From an uncultured Acidobacteriota bacterium (GTDB taxonomy: Bacteria > Acidobacteriota > Blastocatellia > Pyrinomonadales > Pyrinomonadaceae): a stretch of DNA of 64,000 bases. This document shows positions 53,408 to 62,228 of the stretch, one piece after another (position 1 is the stretch's first letter; each line of letters opens with the position of its first letter). Both the position numbers and the translations under genes were made by a program. The notes beneath the pieces are model-generated. The model searched no databases, was not told the DNA's origin, and saw only the letters and a list, made by a program, of their open reading frames with translations. The stretch spans positions 1 to 64,000 of the forward strand of contig CALMAH010000014.1 in NCBI GenBank assembly GCA_937859595.1, in the 5' to 3' direction.

Positions 53408-55840
53408 ATGGGCGAATCAAAACCTTTTGTGTTGGATTTCAGCCAGGTCGGCGCGGGCGACGTCGCCCTTGTCGGTGGAAAGTGCGCAAGCCTCGGCGAG
53501 CTTTTTCGTGAATTGACCCTTCAGGGGGTCCGAGCTGTTGACGGCTTTTCAACAACGAGCCACGCCTACGAGGTCCTCCTTGAAACTGACGGCCTCAGGA
53601 AGAAACTTCAGAAGCTCCTAAAGGGGCTGGACGTAGATAACCTTGAAGAGCTCGCCCGTGTAGGCAAAGCGGCGCGCGGCCTGATGCTTGAGACCCCGTT
53701 CCCGCCCGAGGCCGAATCCGCCATAAAGGAGGCTTATCACCGGCTTGGCGACCGCATCGGGAAAAAGGCTTTTGAGGTCGCCGTTCGCTCGTCTGCAACT
53801 GCCGAAGACCTTCCTGATGCCTCATTCGCGGGCCAGCAGGACACCATTCTCAACGTTCGGGGCGAATCCGCCCTTATCGCGGCATGTCACGAGTGTTTTG
53901 CCTCCCTATGGACCGACCGGGCCATCTCCTATCGTACCGCCAAGGGGTTCGATCACTTTGATATCGCTCTGTCCATCGGCGTCCAGCCTATGGTTCGCTC
54001 CGACGCGGCTTGTTCCGGGGTCATGTTTACGCTTGATACGGAGAGCGGATTTCGCGATGCGGTCGTGATCAATGGGGCCTGGGGCCTTGGTGAGGCGGTT
54101 GTCCAGGGCATGGCGACGCCCGATGAATGGATAATCTTTAAGCCGACCCTTAAGGCCGGTTTCAGGCCGATCATCACCCGCAAACTTGGCGTTAAAGAGG
54201 TCAAGATGGTCTTTGCCGATGACGGCGGGGGAACGGTCGTTCGCAACGTTGTCGAATCACAACGCAAGCGGTTCTGTCTTGCCGGTTTCGAGATACTTCA
54301 GCTCGCCAAATGGGCATGCGCCATCGAGGACCATTATTCGAAACTTGCGGGCAAACATCAGCCGATGGACATCGAGTGGGCCAAGGACGGAGTTACCGGC
54401 GAACTTTTCATCCTTCAGGCACGTCCCGAGACCGTTCACACACAAAAGGCCGAAAATTACATCGAGACTTACGAACTCACCGGAGTCCACGGCGCACCGC
54501 TTGCGTCCGGGGTCGCTGTCGGCGAGAAGATCGGCAGCGGAAAGGCCCATGTACTGCTTGACTCGGCTCACCTTTCACATTTTCGAGAGGGCGAGATACT
54601 TGTAACTACGATGACCGACCCGGCCTGGGAACCGATAATGAAACGAGCCGCTGGCATCGTTACGGAACGAGGCGGCCGCACATGCCACAGCGCCATCATC
54701 AGCCGCGAACTCGGCATCCCCTGCATCGTCGGGACCGGCGACGCGACCGAAAAGATCAAAAACGGCTCGGACATCACCGTAAGTTGTGCTGAGGGCGACG
54801 TCGGGAACGTCTATTACGGCCAGATCGAATACAAGGTAGACCGACACAAGATAACCAATCTCGAACGCCCCAAAACGGCCGTGATGATGAATGTTGGCGA
54901 CCCCGACCATGCCTTTTCCGTTTCGCGGCTTCCAAATGACGGTGTCGGGCTCGCTCGGCTTGAGTTCATCATAAACAACCACATCGGCATCCACCCGATG
55001 GCGCTGGTCAACTACCCAAACCTGAAGCGCCGGGAGGACATTGACCTGATCGCCGGGCGCATACTCGAAGAGGACCCTAAAGAGTTCTTTGTCCGGTCCC
55101 TGGCTGAGGGCATCGGGCGTATCGCGGCCGCCTTTTATCCCAAGCCCGTCATTGTTCGAATGTCCGACTTCAAGTCAAATGAGTATGCCATGCTTGTCGG
55201 CGGAAAGGAGTTCGAACCCGTCGAGGAAAATCCCATGATCGGCTTCCGAGGAGCTTCGCGCTACTACGACGACCGCTACAAACCCGGTTTCAAGCTGGAG
55301 TGTCTCGCCCTGCGTCGCGCCCGCGAGGACATGGGCCTTACGAACATCACCCCGATGATCCCGTTTTGCCGAACCGTCGAAGAGGCGGAAAAGGTCATCG
55401 CCCTCATGGCCGAATATGGGCTGGTTCAGGGCGAGAACGGGCTTGAGATCTATGCGATGTGCGAGCTCCCGGCCAACGTGGTCTTTGCCGAAGAGTTTCT
55501 GAGGGTGTTCGATGGGTTTTCCATCGGGTCAAACGACCTTACCCAACTCGCGCTCGGGCTCGATCGCGATTCTGAGATGGTCGCTCACCTGTTTGACGAA
55601 AGGAACGGCGCTGTCGAGCGTATGGTCGCGATGGCCATAGACGCCGCCAAACGGACCGGTAAAAAGATCGGCATCTGCGGCCAGGCACCCTCGGACTATC
55701 CCGAATTTGCCGAATTCCTGGTCCGCCGCGGTATCAATTCCATCTCTCTAAACCCCGATACCGTCCTCCAGACCACCCACAATATCCTTGATACGGAAAA
55801 GAAGCTCTCCGAAAAAGCCGCAGGAGCCACCGAACAATAG
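53408..55840 (+). CDS. ppsA: Phosphoenolpyruvate synthase
   Basis: From the ATG at 53408 the enzyme has 810 residues. It has an N-terminal ATP-grasp domain (VAVRSSATAEDLPDASFAGQ), the phosphohistidine domain with the catalytic His in RGGRTCHSAIISRELG, and a C-terminal PEP/pyruvate TIM barrel (FSIGSNDLTQLALGLDRDS, IGICGQAPSDYPEF). It makes PEP from pyruvate and ATP, the entry to gluconeogenesis, consistent with the nearby glpX. Confidence 0.95.
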   Translation: MGESKPFVLDFSQVGAGDVALVGGKCASLGELFRELTLQGVRAVDGFSTTSHAYEVLLETDGLRKKLQKLLKGLDVDNLEELARVGKAARGLMLETPFPPEAESAIKEAYHRLGDRIGKKAFEVAVRSSATAEDLPDASFAGQQDTILNVRGESALIAACHECFASLWTDRAISYRTAKGFDHFDIALSIGVQPMVRSDAACSGVMFTLDTESGFRDAVVINGAWGLGEAVVQGMATPDEWIIFKPTLKAGFRPIITRKLGVKEVKMVFADDGGGTVVRNVVESQRKRFCLAGFEILQLAKWACAIEDHYSKLAGKHQPMDIEWAKDGVTGELFILQARPETVHTQKAENYIETYELTGVHGAPLASGVAVGEKIGSGKAHVLLDSAHLSHFREGEILVTTMTDPAWEPIMKRAAGIVTERGGRTCHSAIISRELGIPCIVGTGDATEKIKNGSDITVSCAEGDVGNVYYGQIEYKVDRHKITNLERPKTAVMMNVGDPDHAFSVSRLPNDGVGLARLEFIINNHIGIHPMALVNYPNLKRREDIDLIAGRILEEDPKEFFVRSLAEGIGRIAAAFYPKPVIVRMSDFKSNEYAMLVGGKEFEPVEENPMIGFRGASRYYDDRYKPGFKLECLALRRAREDMGLTNITPMIPFCRTVEEAEKVIALMAEYGLVQGENGLEIYAMCELPANVVFAEEFLRVFDGFSIGSNDLTQLALGLDRDSEMVAHLFDERNGAVERMVAMAIDAAKRTGKKIGICGQAPSDYPEFAEFLVRRGINSISLNPDTVLQTTHNILDTEKKLSEKAAGATEQ

Positions 55841-55931
55841 AGATCAAGTCCCCACTTTCCGCGACTCCATTTTACTTTGGTTTCTAGAGGCCGAGGTCTG
55901 GAGCGTCAGCGTTCCCCTTGGATCTGGGCCG

Positions 55932-56369
55932 CTATTCACCCGAACCCGGCACCTCTTCGTTGTTATTCGATATGGTCCCGATCAGGCTCGTTCCGGCTAT
56001 CGTCACCCTTACCGATGACGATTTTCGCACTAGTTCCATCACCGAGTCGAGCATGCTCTCCGGTAAATAGAACACGCCGGACAGGCCGTCGGCGGATACC
56101 GAGTTTTGCGGGATGTTGTTTCCTGTTTTGATAAAGATCAGTTGGCACGATTGGTTCGAGCTCCTGACTATCAACCTCGACGACCACGAATATTGCGGTG
56201 CCGGCTGGATATAAAGCCGGTAATGTGTGATGACAAACGAAAGCGTTGGATTGTAGTTCGTTTCGGCCTCATTGGCTCGTGCGAATGTAACGCTTGCGGC
56301 AGCGACCATCATCAGGGCCAGGGCCCTGCTAAGCCATATCTTCATAATTGGGTTCATTTTTCTTTGCAT
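55932..56369 (-). CDS. Hypothetical secreted protein
   Basis: A 145-residue protein with a signal peptide (IWLSRALALMMVAAASVTFA). The mature part is a beta-rich domain with one Cys. The ribosome-binding site AGGAGG is strong. It is the last gene of the minus-strand envelope cluster. No family recognised. Confidence 0.6.
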   Translation of the reverse strand: MQRKMNPIMKIWLSRALALMMVAAASVTFARANEAETNYNPTLSFVITHYRLYIQPAPQYSWSSRLIVRSSNQSCQLIFIKTGNNIPQNSVSADGLSGVFYLPESMLDSVMELVRKSSSVRVTIAGTSLIGTISNNNEEVPGSGE

Positions 56370-56437
56370 TGTATTTTCCTCCTAGATTGTTGTTGTTCTT
56401 GAACATATGTATCCGTCCTCCGGATCGTTAAGCGGGC

Positions 56438-57685
56438 TCAAAATAACTCAAACGAACTGAAGGACGTTGATGATATTATCTGGCCGTCCTTATCTAGCGC
56501 CGACACGTTCCATTTCAGGGTCCGGCCCGCAAAACGCTCACCAAACCATGTCGGGCTTCGATATGAGGTATTCGGCGACACCGTCACCGCTGAAAAGATC
56601 CTCTCGTCTCCGTCCATCACGCTGAGCTGATAAACGGCTGCTTGCTCCAGGCCTCGCCATGTGAAGATCACGGGTTCGGACTTTGCGTTCCTCGATCCGC
56701 TCCGCGGCAGCACTGCCCCGTCGGACTCCCATTGCGAGTTCGGTGCCGGCCCCTGTACAAAGAACCTAAGCGATGGCATCGGGAACGACGCGACCGCCCC
56801 GCTATGGACGGTCCCAGGACCAACACCAATAGCCGCAAGATTTGAATCGGATTCCTTGTCGTCAACGGCCTCGATCCGCAGAATAAGCAGATACTGGCCA
56901 TCCGCTGTAATAGGCATCTTCCCTGTCACCTCAAGCGGAAGCGTGAATTTGCCGGTCGGCGGCAGAAAATGATTGAACCGAGCGACCTGCGTGTATCTTC
57001 GCTGAGTACCGCGTTGTTCTATCGGAAGGGTCGCCTCGGTCAAGAGATCGCGGTCCTGCGGCAGTTCTTCGCCCGGCTGAACTATCTCCCAGCGGCCTTT
57101 TAGCCTACCGGTCCCGTTATATCGCAACTCCGCCTTTATCTCAGGAAACGGTTCACCTGCCCGCACGAACAGCACCGGCTCACCCTTCGGCGTCACCAGT
57201 TCGACGTTCGTTAGGGCAAATGGGACACGGGCCCCGCCCCCGGTCATCCGGCAGGTAACATTCACATATTGATCGGGCCCGCCGGTCGTTGAAACGAATC
57301 GTCTGACGTAAAAGAAACCGGCATTTGCCCCGGCCACCGCCGCCTGATAGGCCCTTCGCACAACCGACGACGGAATGGTCATGATATCGGTAAACCCTCC
57401 GTTCCCGCTTGTCGTCGATCGGTTGAACCGCACGGGCAGCGAACCGTAGATCGTGTCCGGACGGCATTGCAGCCCGAGCGCGGGCGGGGTTGCCGGTACC
57501 AACTCGCCGCACCAGATCGCCTCTGCCGGCACATACCCTGCGGGTATCTGTCCGAACGTCAGGAACACGGTCGTCGGATTCTGTGAATTCACGTTCACCC
57601 CGGTCGGGTTTACCGCAATGGTCTGTGATGCTGCCGCTCCTGCCAGCCACATCAATAACAAGATGGTTCCAATGGTCCTTTTCAT
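56438..57685 (-). CDS. Hypothetical secreted multi-domain protein
   Basis: A 415-residue protein with signal peptide (IGTILLLMWLAGAAASQ). The rest looks like three or four beta-sandwich domains, the last of which (EPVIFTWRGLEQAAVYQLSV) resembles a fibronectin III-like fold. It starts 13 bases after the end of the outer-membrane gene and is probably co-expressed with it. Function unknown. Confidence 0.65.
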   Translation of the reverse strand: MKRTIGTILLLMWLAGAAASQTIAVNPTGVNVNSQNPTTVFLTFGQIPAGYVPAEAIWCGELVPATPPALGLQCRPDTIYGSLPVRFNRSTTSGNGGFTDIMTIPSSVVRRAYQAAVAGANAGFFYVRRFVSTTGGPDQYVNVTCRMTGGGARVPFALTNVELVTPKGEPVLFVRAGEPFPEIKAELRYNGTGRLKGRWEIVQPGEELPQDRDLLTEATLPIEQRGTQRRYTQVARFNHFLPPTGKFTLPLEVTGKMPITADGQYLLILRIEAVDDKESDSNLAAIGVGPGTVHSGAVASFPMPSLRFFVQGPAPNSQWESDGAVLPRSGSRNAKSEPVIFTWRGLEQAAVYQLSVMDGDERIFSAVTVSPNTSYRSPTWFGERFAGRTLKWNVSALDKDGQIISSTSFSSFELF

Positions 57686-57698
57686 CGCTCTCTCCCGA

Positions 57699-59897
57699 TC
57701 AAAATATGTTGAACGTCAGCCCGAAATTGAATACCTGTGTTTTGTTCAGAGAGTTGACGAAGAACACGCGGTCGATCGTGCTGCCGTAACGGTTGGCATA
57801 CCTTATAAAAAATTGCGTATCCAGCTTTTTGAACTTCTTCGATCCGAATGCAAAGCGGTACGCCCATTGAAGATCCAGCTCCGCGTTCCTTGCGTCATTC
57901 TGGTTCCCTTTGTCGCCTGCAAGCGAAAACGATATGCCTCCGCTAAATATGGAGTTCTTTATGAACGGTGTCCGCCATGTTGCACGCGACCCGACCCGGA
58001 AAGTCTTGTCCGTTCTTGGCTGTTCCAGATTTAGCTGAGCTTCATTTGAGAATTCAAGGTCCAGATCAAGGTCCTCATAGACCTTTGTTCCAAACGTAAA
58101 GCCGTGGACCTCGCTGCGAAAGTCTGCAAGTTCGCGTCCCGGCTGCCGATTGTCCTGAAACGCTCGGGTGTACCTGTAGCCCGCGGAAAATCTCTCCGAG
58201 ATTATCCATTGAGCGTTGAATGCCTGCGAGTAGCTTTTCTGATCCGGTACCTGCGAGGGGTCGCGAAATTCGCCGTCTACCGGCAGAAAAGCCCCGAACT
58301 GATGTGTCAGATCGAATGTGTATGAAACCGCGGGCAACCATTTATTCGCCTTGTTGGGGGTAAAAAAACTGCCGAGCGGGATGCCGATAACAACGTTGTT
58401 CCTGCGATTAAGTGTCTTTAGTATCGAGGCTATCTCGTTTAGATTGTCCCGATCCCTCAAATTACCAAATGCAAAATTTATCTCCCCGAGGTTTCCGGAA
58501 AACTCGAACTGGTGCTGCCGCCGGTCTGCCTGTAGTGATGCACCTATGCTGCGATAGAGGGGCTGTATCTCCTCGTGCCGGTATGTTCCCGTAAGCTTGA
58601 GCTTTTTCCCCTTCCACAGTTCTACATCGCGGAAAATGTCAAAACTAAACTCTGCGAAACGCGAATTTCGCCATGTCTCTCTTATTTCGGTGACTTGCTG
58701 ATCTTGTTCCAGCAGTGGGTCGGAGGGATTAATAAATCGGCTTCTACCGAAACTTACTTCATACCTAAGACGTTCGCTTGTATCGCTTCCCTTTACGGTG
58801 AAACCAAATCCAAGGCTCCGTTCGGCATCGGTTACGTTACCCTCGTTAAAGCTCGTCAGCGGCAGCAGCGATCCGCGCATGACGGTAAATTCGACCCTCA
58901 GGCCATTTGGCCGTTCTTTGAAGAATTCTCTTGCAAAGCCCGCTCCGACCACGCTGTGTTTGCGTCGTGAGACACCCAGAAAGTTGTCAAACCCGACTAC
59001 CGATGTCCCGTTCATTGCGGCGAATGTGATCTCGTTCTGCTTTCCGATCGGGACCACACCGCTGACGCCCCGGCTCGAAAAACTGTTGATCACGTGCCTG
59101 TTTGAACCGAACGAAACATGCCCGAGATTTACCTTGAACCTATCCTTGCCAAATTCGATCAGATAGCTCGAAAGGTCGATCATCGGGGCCTCGTTTTGTA
59201 GCTCCCCAAACCGCAGTGCGTTTTGCCTCGCCCCTACGCCCACAAGGTCGAATTTGTTCGCCAGGCTCCACCCCCGCCTTGTCACCTTGAAGTCGAACCC
59301 CGCCTGCCCGTCCATCTCAGACGATGGGTTACGCTCAGGAGCCGCCTCTCGCGGAAATGTCAGCGTCTGATTCTGGCCCTTTATGTTGATAGTCACATTC
59401 GGCGTGAATCCGTATGCCGTTCTGCCTGCCTGGCCTTCTTGTTCGGCTGAATTGTCTGCTGCCCCATCGGGCCCAGCCTCGGCGGCTGAGTTTCGGACCT
59501 TCAGCTTGAATTCTGCTAACCGCATCCATTCGCCGTCAGCAGATACCCGATAAACAGTTACGGGTGACTCGCCGATCGGGTAATGAAAGAGCCTTGGCGT
59601 GTAAACGAGTTCAGTCGGCGAAATTGAGAACAGTGCAGTCAGGTCTGTGCTTGCGACGAGGACCGCGATCCGTCCCTCGCCGTTTTCCAGCGGACGGCTC
59701 AATGTAAGAACGATCCGCTCGTCCGGCGTGATCTCTTTTCCCGAAAAGCTTGCGGTAACGGCGATCGGCGTCTCCGGTCGAGAATGCATCAGGGCTCGAA
59801 ACTCCGATGCAAAAACCACCGTAAGGATCGTTGCGGTCAGAAGACCCGCTCTCAATGTCCGGTAGAGATTTTCTGTTTTAACGATCTCGGATCTCAT
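57699..59897 (-). CDS. Hypothetical outer-membrane beta-barrel-like protein
   Basis: From the ATG at 59897 the protein has 732 residues. After an N-terminal hydrophobic segment comes a small Ig-like region (about residues 40-145) and then a long run of alternating amphipathic strands ending in FNFGLTFNIF, a terminal Phe typical of outer-membrane barrels. An upstream in-frame start at 60008 is rejected because it would translate through two strong hairpins. AAGGA precedes the chosen ATG. Family not recognised; perhaps a secretion channel or surface anchor. Confidence 0.6.
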   Translation of the reverse strand: MRSEIVKTENLYRTLRAGLLTATILTVVFASEFRALMHSRPETPIAVTASFSGKEITPDERIVLTLSRPLENGEGRIAVLVASTDLTALFSISPTELVYTPRLFHYPIGESPVTVYRVSADGEWMRLAEFKLKVRNSAAEAGPDGAADNSAEQEGQAGRTAYGFTPNVTINIKGQNQTLTFPREAAPERNPSSEMDGQAGFDFKVTRRGWSLANKFDLVGVGARQNALRFGELQNEAPMIDLSSYLIEFGKDRFKVNLGHVSFGSNRHVINSFSSRGVSGVVPIGKQNEITFAAMNGTSVVGFDNFLGVSRRKHSVVGAGFAREFFKERPNGLRVEFTVMRGSLLPLTSFNEGNVTDAERSLGFGFTVKGSDTSERLRYEVSFGRSRFINPSDPLLEQDQQVTEIRETWRNSRFAEFSFDIFRDVELWKGKKLKLTGTYRHEEIQPLYRSIGASLQADRRQHQFEFSGNLGEINFAFGNLRDRDNLNEIASILKTLNRRNNVVIGIPLGSFFTPNKANKWLPAVSYTFDLTHQFGAFLPVDGEFRDPSQVPDQKSYSQAFNAQWIISERFSAGYRYTRAFQDNRQPGRELADFRSEVHGFTFGTKVYEDLDLDLEFSNEAQLNLEQPRTDKTFRVGSRATWRTPFIKNSIFSGGISFSLAGDKGNQNDARNAELDLQWAYRFAFGSKKFKKLDTQFFIRYANRYGSTIDRVFFVNSLNKTQVFNFGLTFNIF

Positions 59898-59940
59898 CTC
59901 GGTAGCATCCTTTTCTCTGTGGTCAAATGGATAGAGTGGC

Positions 59941-60023
59941 AGGCGGCCGGATCCTGTGGCACGTGGAGTGCCCGCTTCGGCCGCCTTGGTCATACCCGCG
60001 GTTCGCATTCCTTAGCGAACCGC
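59941..60023 (-). other. Two strong intercistronic hairpins
   Basis: Hairpin one pairs GCGGTTCGC (59998-60006) with GCGAACCGC (60015-60023). Hairpin two pairs AGGCGGCCG (59941-59949) with CGGCCGCCT (59978-59986), with an inner GGCAC/GTGCC step (59958-59972). Neither has a T-run on the minus strand, so they look like mRNA processing or stabilising structures rather than classic terminators. Confidence 0.65.
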
Positions 60024-60034
60024 CGGGCCGAGAG

Positions 60035-60955
60035 TTATGGGCACTTGGCTTTGTAGGTACTTCGGAAACTTGGCACCATCGGATTGATGTCGCCGCCTTT
60101 CTCGATATTGAAGCTGATCACTTCAAAACCGGTGTTATTGGTGACCTTTATCTTCCAGGGTTGGTTTCCACCAAGATTCGCTTCCGTGATCTGGAATGTC
60201 CTGTCATATTTCGGGGTCTGGTTGGAGTGCAGTGAGAAAAAGCTTCCGGAAAGCGTTGATATTCGGTTGCCTTTCGTATCAAACACGTCGATATTGAGCC
60301 GATTGAATGTGTTCGGGATGATGTTGACGGCGTGCCACTTCATCTTCAAGACCATCGTTCCCGGGGCATTTCCGATCCCGAATATCCTTCGCTCAACGCT
60401 GCCGCCTTTGGTTATCGTTGCATCCACGCCTTCCATATCCAGATTTACTGTGTTCGGACAGTTTGGTGTATAGGTGCTCCTAAAATTGGGGACCATCGGA
60501 TTGATGTCGCTCCCCTTCTCGATATTGAAAGCGATGACCTCATCCGCGCTGTTGTTCGTTATCTCCAGTGTCCAGTTACCTGACTTTTCTGCTTCCGCCT
60601 GGCTGATGTTAAGTGTAAGGTCACATTTCGGGGTCTTGTTCGAATGCGTCGAATAGCAAGCGTTCTTTGTATTCAACGTGGTTGTTCCGTGCTTCAAAAC
60701 GACCTTAAGCGGATTGAATGTGTTCGGGATGATATTAACGGCGTGCCATTTGTAACGCAGCTTGATCGTCCCGCCGATCTTGGGTATGCCAAAGATCCTG
60801 CGGGTCACGGTGTTTCCCTTGGGCACAGTAGCCGTGGTGCCTTCCATATCAAGCTTGATATCGTCTGCCATAGCTATTCCCGTAAATATGGTCAGAACTG
60901 CAATTGCTGAAAGGGCCGCTCTCTTCGTTATCTCGTAAGTTTTGCTTTTTCGCAT
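60035..60955 (-). CDS. Secreted protein with two copies of an unknown domain
   Basis: The 306-residue protein has a signal peptide (AALSAIAVLTIFTGIAMA) and two tandem domains of about 135 residues. Both domains contain LDMEG near the start, RRIFGI, the identical WHAVNIIPNTFN, an HSN(K/Q)TPK(C/Y)D segment, EVI(A/S)FNIEKG and DINPMVP-FRSTY near the end. The first copy and the linker carry Cys. No family recognised. It is the first gene after the sigma/anti-sigma terminator and carries the same upstream 11-bp motif. Confidence 0.65.
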   Translation of the reverse strand: MRKSKTYEITKRAALSAIAVLTIFTGIAMADDIKLDMEGTTATVPKGNTVTRRIFGIPKIGGTIKLRYKWHAVNIIPNTFNPLKVVLKHGTTTLNTKNACYSTHSNKTPKCDLTLNISQAEAEKSGNWTLEITNNSADEVIAFNIEKGSDINPMVPNFRSTYTPNCPNTVNLDMEGVDATITKGGSVERRIFGIGNAPGTMVLKMKWHAVNIIPNTFNRLNIDVFDTKGNRISTLSGSFFSLHSNQTPKYDRTFQITEANLGGNQPWKIKVTNNTGFEVISFNIEKGGDINPMVPSFRSTYKAKCP

Positions 60956-61045
60956 CGTTGTTTCTCCTTTGTGTCTCTCCTAAGATTTTTTCGGGCCGGC
61001 GACGTGTTCGTATCAGCCTTCACTTAGAACTGCGCGAGATCGAAG

Positions 61046-61056
61046 AAACGTATCGA
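61046..61056 (-). promoter_or_regulatory. Shared 11-bp motif upstream of the duplicated-domain gene
   Basis: On the minus strand the sequence is TCGATACGTTT, preceded by a T-run. The same 11 bases, again behind a T-rich run, occur at 62195-62205. An AAC trinucleotide lies 13-14 bases before both copies, compatible with an ECF-type promoter layout. Confidence 0.4.
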
Positions 61057-61075
61057 AAAAAAAATGATGGTTGGC

Positions 61076-61116
61076 AAAAAAAATGACGTCAGAGCCTGTA
61101 ACTGCTCTAACGTCAT
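61076..61116 (-). terminator. Strong Rho-independent terminator after the anti-sigma gene
   Basis: On the minus strand ATGACGTTAGAGC pairs with GCTCTGACGTCAT (13 bp with one G-T pair) around an eight-base loop, followed by eight T. It separates the CHAT/sigma/anti-sigma genes from the secreted-protein genes. Confidence 0.9.
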
Positions 61117-61146
61117 AGGGTTGGTCGGGGTCTGAGGACAGGTTTC

Positions 61147-62139
61147 CTACTGTCTTTTCACGGAAAAATTATAGAATTTAATGGGTTCGACGCCGTTTAC
61201 TTCATTGACGCCGCTGAGGACTATCTCATAGGCTCCGCTCGGCAGTTTGGATGCCGGCAAATTCAACATCACGGGCCGGGAAACCCTCCCTTGTGCCCGG
61301 ACCTCACGAACGTATATCTCTTCTCCTGCCGAATCGCGGAGCTCCGCCCGATATGTCACATAAGGCGTAAGATTGTCATGAACTATGCTCAATCGTACGT
61401 AGGCCATGTCGTCAGGGATCGTCAGAACTGGCCGCTCACCGCTTCGTGTTATCGGTAGAAGCGTGGCGACAAAGATCCTCGGCTCCGGCACCGACGTGTT
61501 ATCGCCGGCTTTTTCCTGTTTTCTGTTATCCGGCCTATGGTCATTCGTACCATGTCCCGTTCTTCCGGGGTCTGCATTGGTGTCAGGCATTTGGACCTCG
61601 CCTCCCGGTTCGTCCTTTGACTCATCGGGTAAATTATCAGGAGCCGGTTCCTGCGTCGGAAGTGGGACTTCGCTGTTTCGGTTACCCTGCACCATCTCGC
61701 TCTGATCCTGTGATGAACTCAGCAGAAACCACCCGCCGATGATCACGAGCAGAAGTACGGCCAACCCTCCCGCCAGGGCAGGGACCGGTAAACGGAGAAC
61801 GTCGGATATCGTTTCCAGAAAGGTCCGTTTTACCTGAACGGCAGTCGCTGTTTCGACCGGCCTATCTTTGAACAGCTTTTCAACAACGATCCGTGCCATG
61901 CGGACGCGTTCGCGACGTTCCTCTGAAACAAGATATTTTTGCTCAAATCTATGGCGCAAGGCCTCGGACATTTCCTCGTTGACATATTCGTCGATCAGAT
62001 CCTTTTCCAAAGCCTCGAGATACAGAGCGGTATCGTCATCTGAAAAAATGAGGTCTTCCAGCTGATCACGCTCCGCTGCTTCCAGTTCACCAAAAAGGTA
62101 TCGGACAGCTTTTTCCCTGTTTTCATCCAATTGGGCCAT
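61147..62139 (-). CDS. Membrane-bound anti-sigma factor-like protein without zinc motif
   Basis: The 330-residue protein has an N-terminal helical cytoplasmic domain (KAVRYLFGELEAAERDQLED) as in anti-sigma factors, one membrane helix at about residues 118-140 (PALAGGLAVLLLVIIGGWFL), a Pro/Glu-rich linker and a periplasmic beta domain. The HxxxCxxC zinc motif of ZAS anti-sigma factors is absent; there is no Cys in the N-terminal domain. It follows the ECF sigma gene after 89 bases and is closed by a strong terminator. Confidence 0.75.
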   Translation of the reverse strand: MAQLDENREKAVRYLFGELEAAERDQLEDLIFSDDDTALYLEALEKDLIDEYVNEEMSEALRHRFEQKYLVSEERRERVRMARIVVEKLFKDRPVETATAVQVKRTFLETISDVLRLPVPALAGGLAVLLLVIIGGWFLLSSSQDQSEMVQGNRNSEVPLPTQEPAPDNLPDESKDEPGGEVQMPDTNADPGRTGHGTNDHRPDNRKQEKAGDNTSVPEPRIFVATLLPITRSGERPVLTIPDDMAYVRLSIVHDNLTPYVTYRAELRDSAGEEIYVREVRAQGRVSRPVMLNLPASKLPSGAYEIVLSGVNEVNGVEPIKFYNFSVKRQ

Positions 62140-62194
62140 CGTTCAAGAGTCGGGTTTAATACACCCCCTCAACTATTACTGTCAATTTTGTGCA

Positions 62195-62205
62195 AAACGT
62201 ATCGA
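62195..62205 (-). promoter_or_regulatory. Shared 11-bp motif upstream of the anti-sigma gene
   Basis: On the minus strand TCGATACGTTT follows GGTTTTTC. It is identical over 11 bases to the copy at 61046-61056 and may be part of an internal ECF-dependent promoter. Confidence 0.4.
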
Positions 62206-62228
62206 GAAAAACCGTCAAAGTTGTTTTT

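Noticed and set aside
59898-60008. Extended N-terminus of the outer-membrane barrel-like protein
   Set aside because: The extra 37 codons cover the strong hairpin at 59941-59986 and would place the hydrophobic signal segment far inside the protein.
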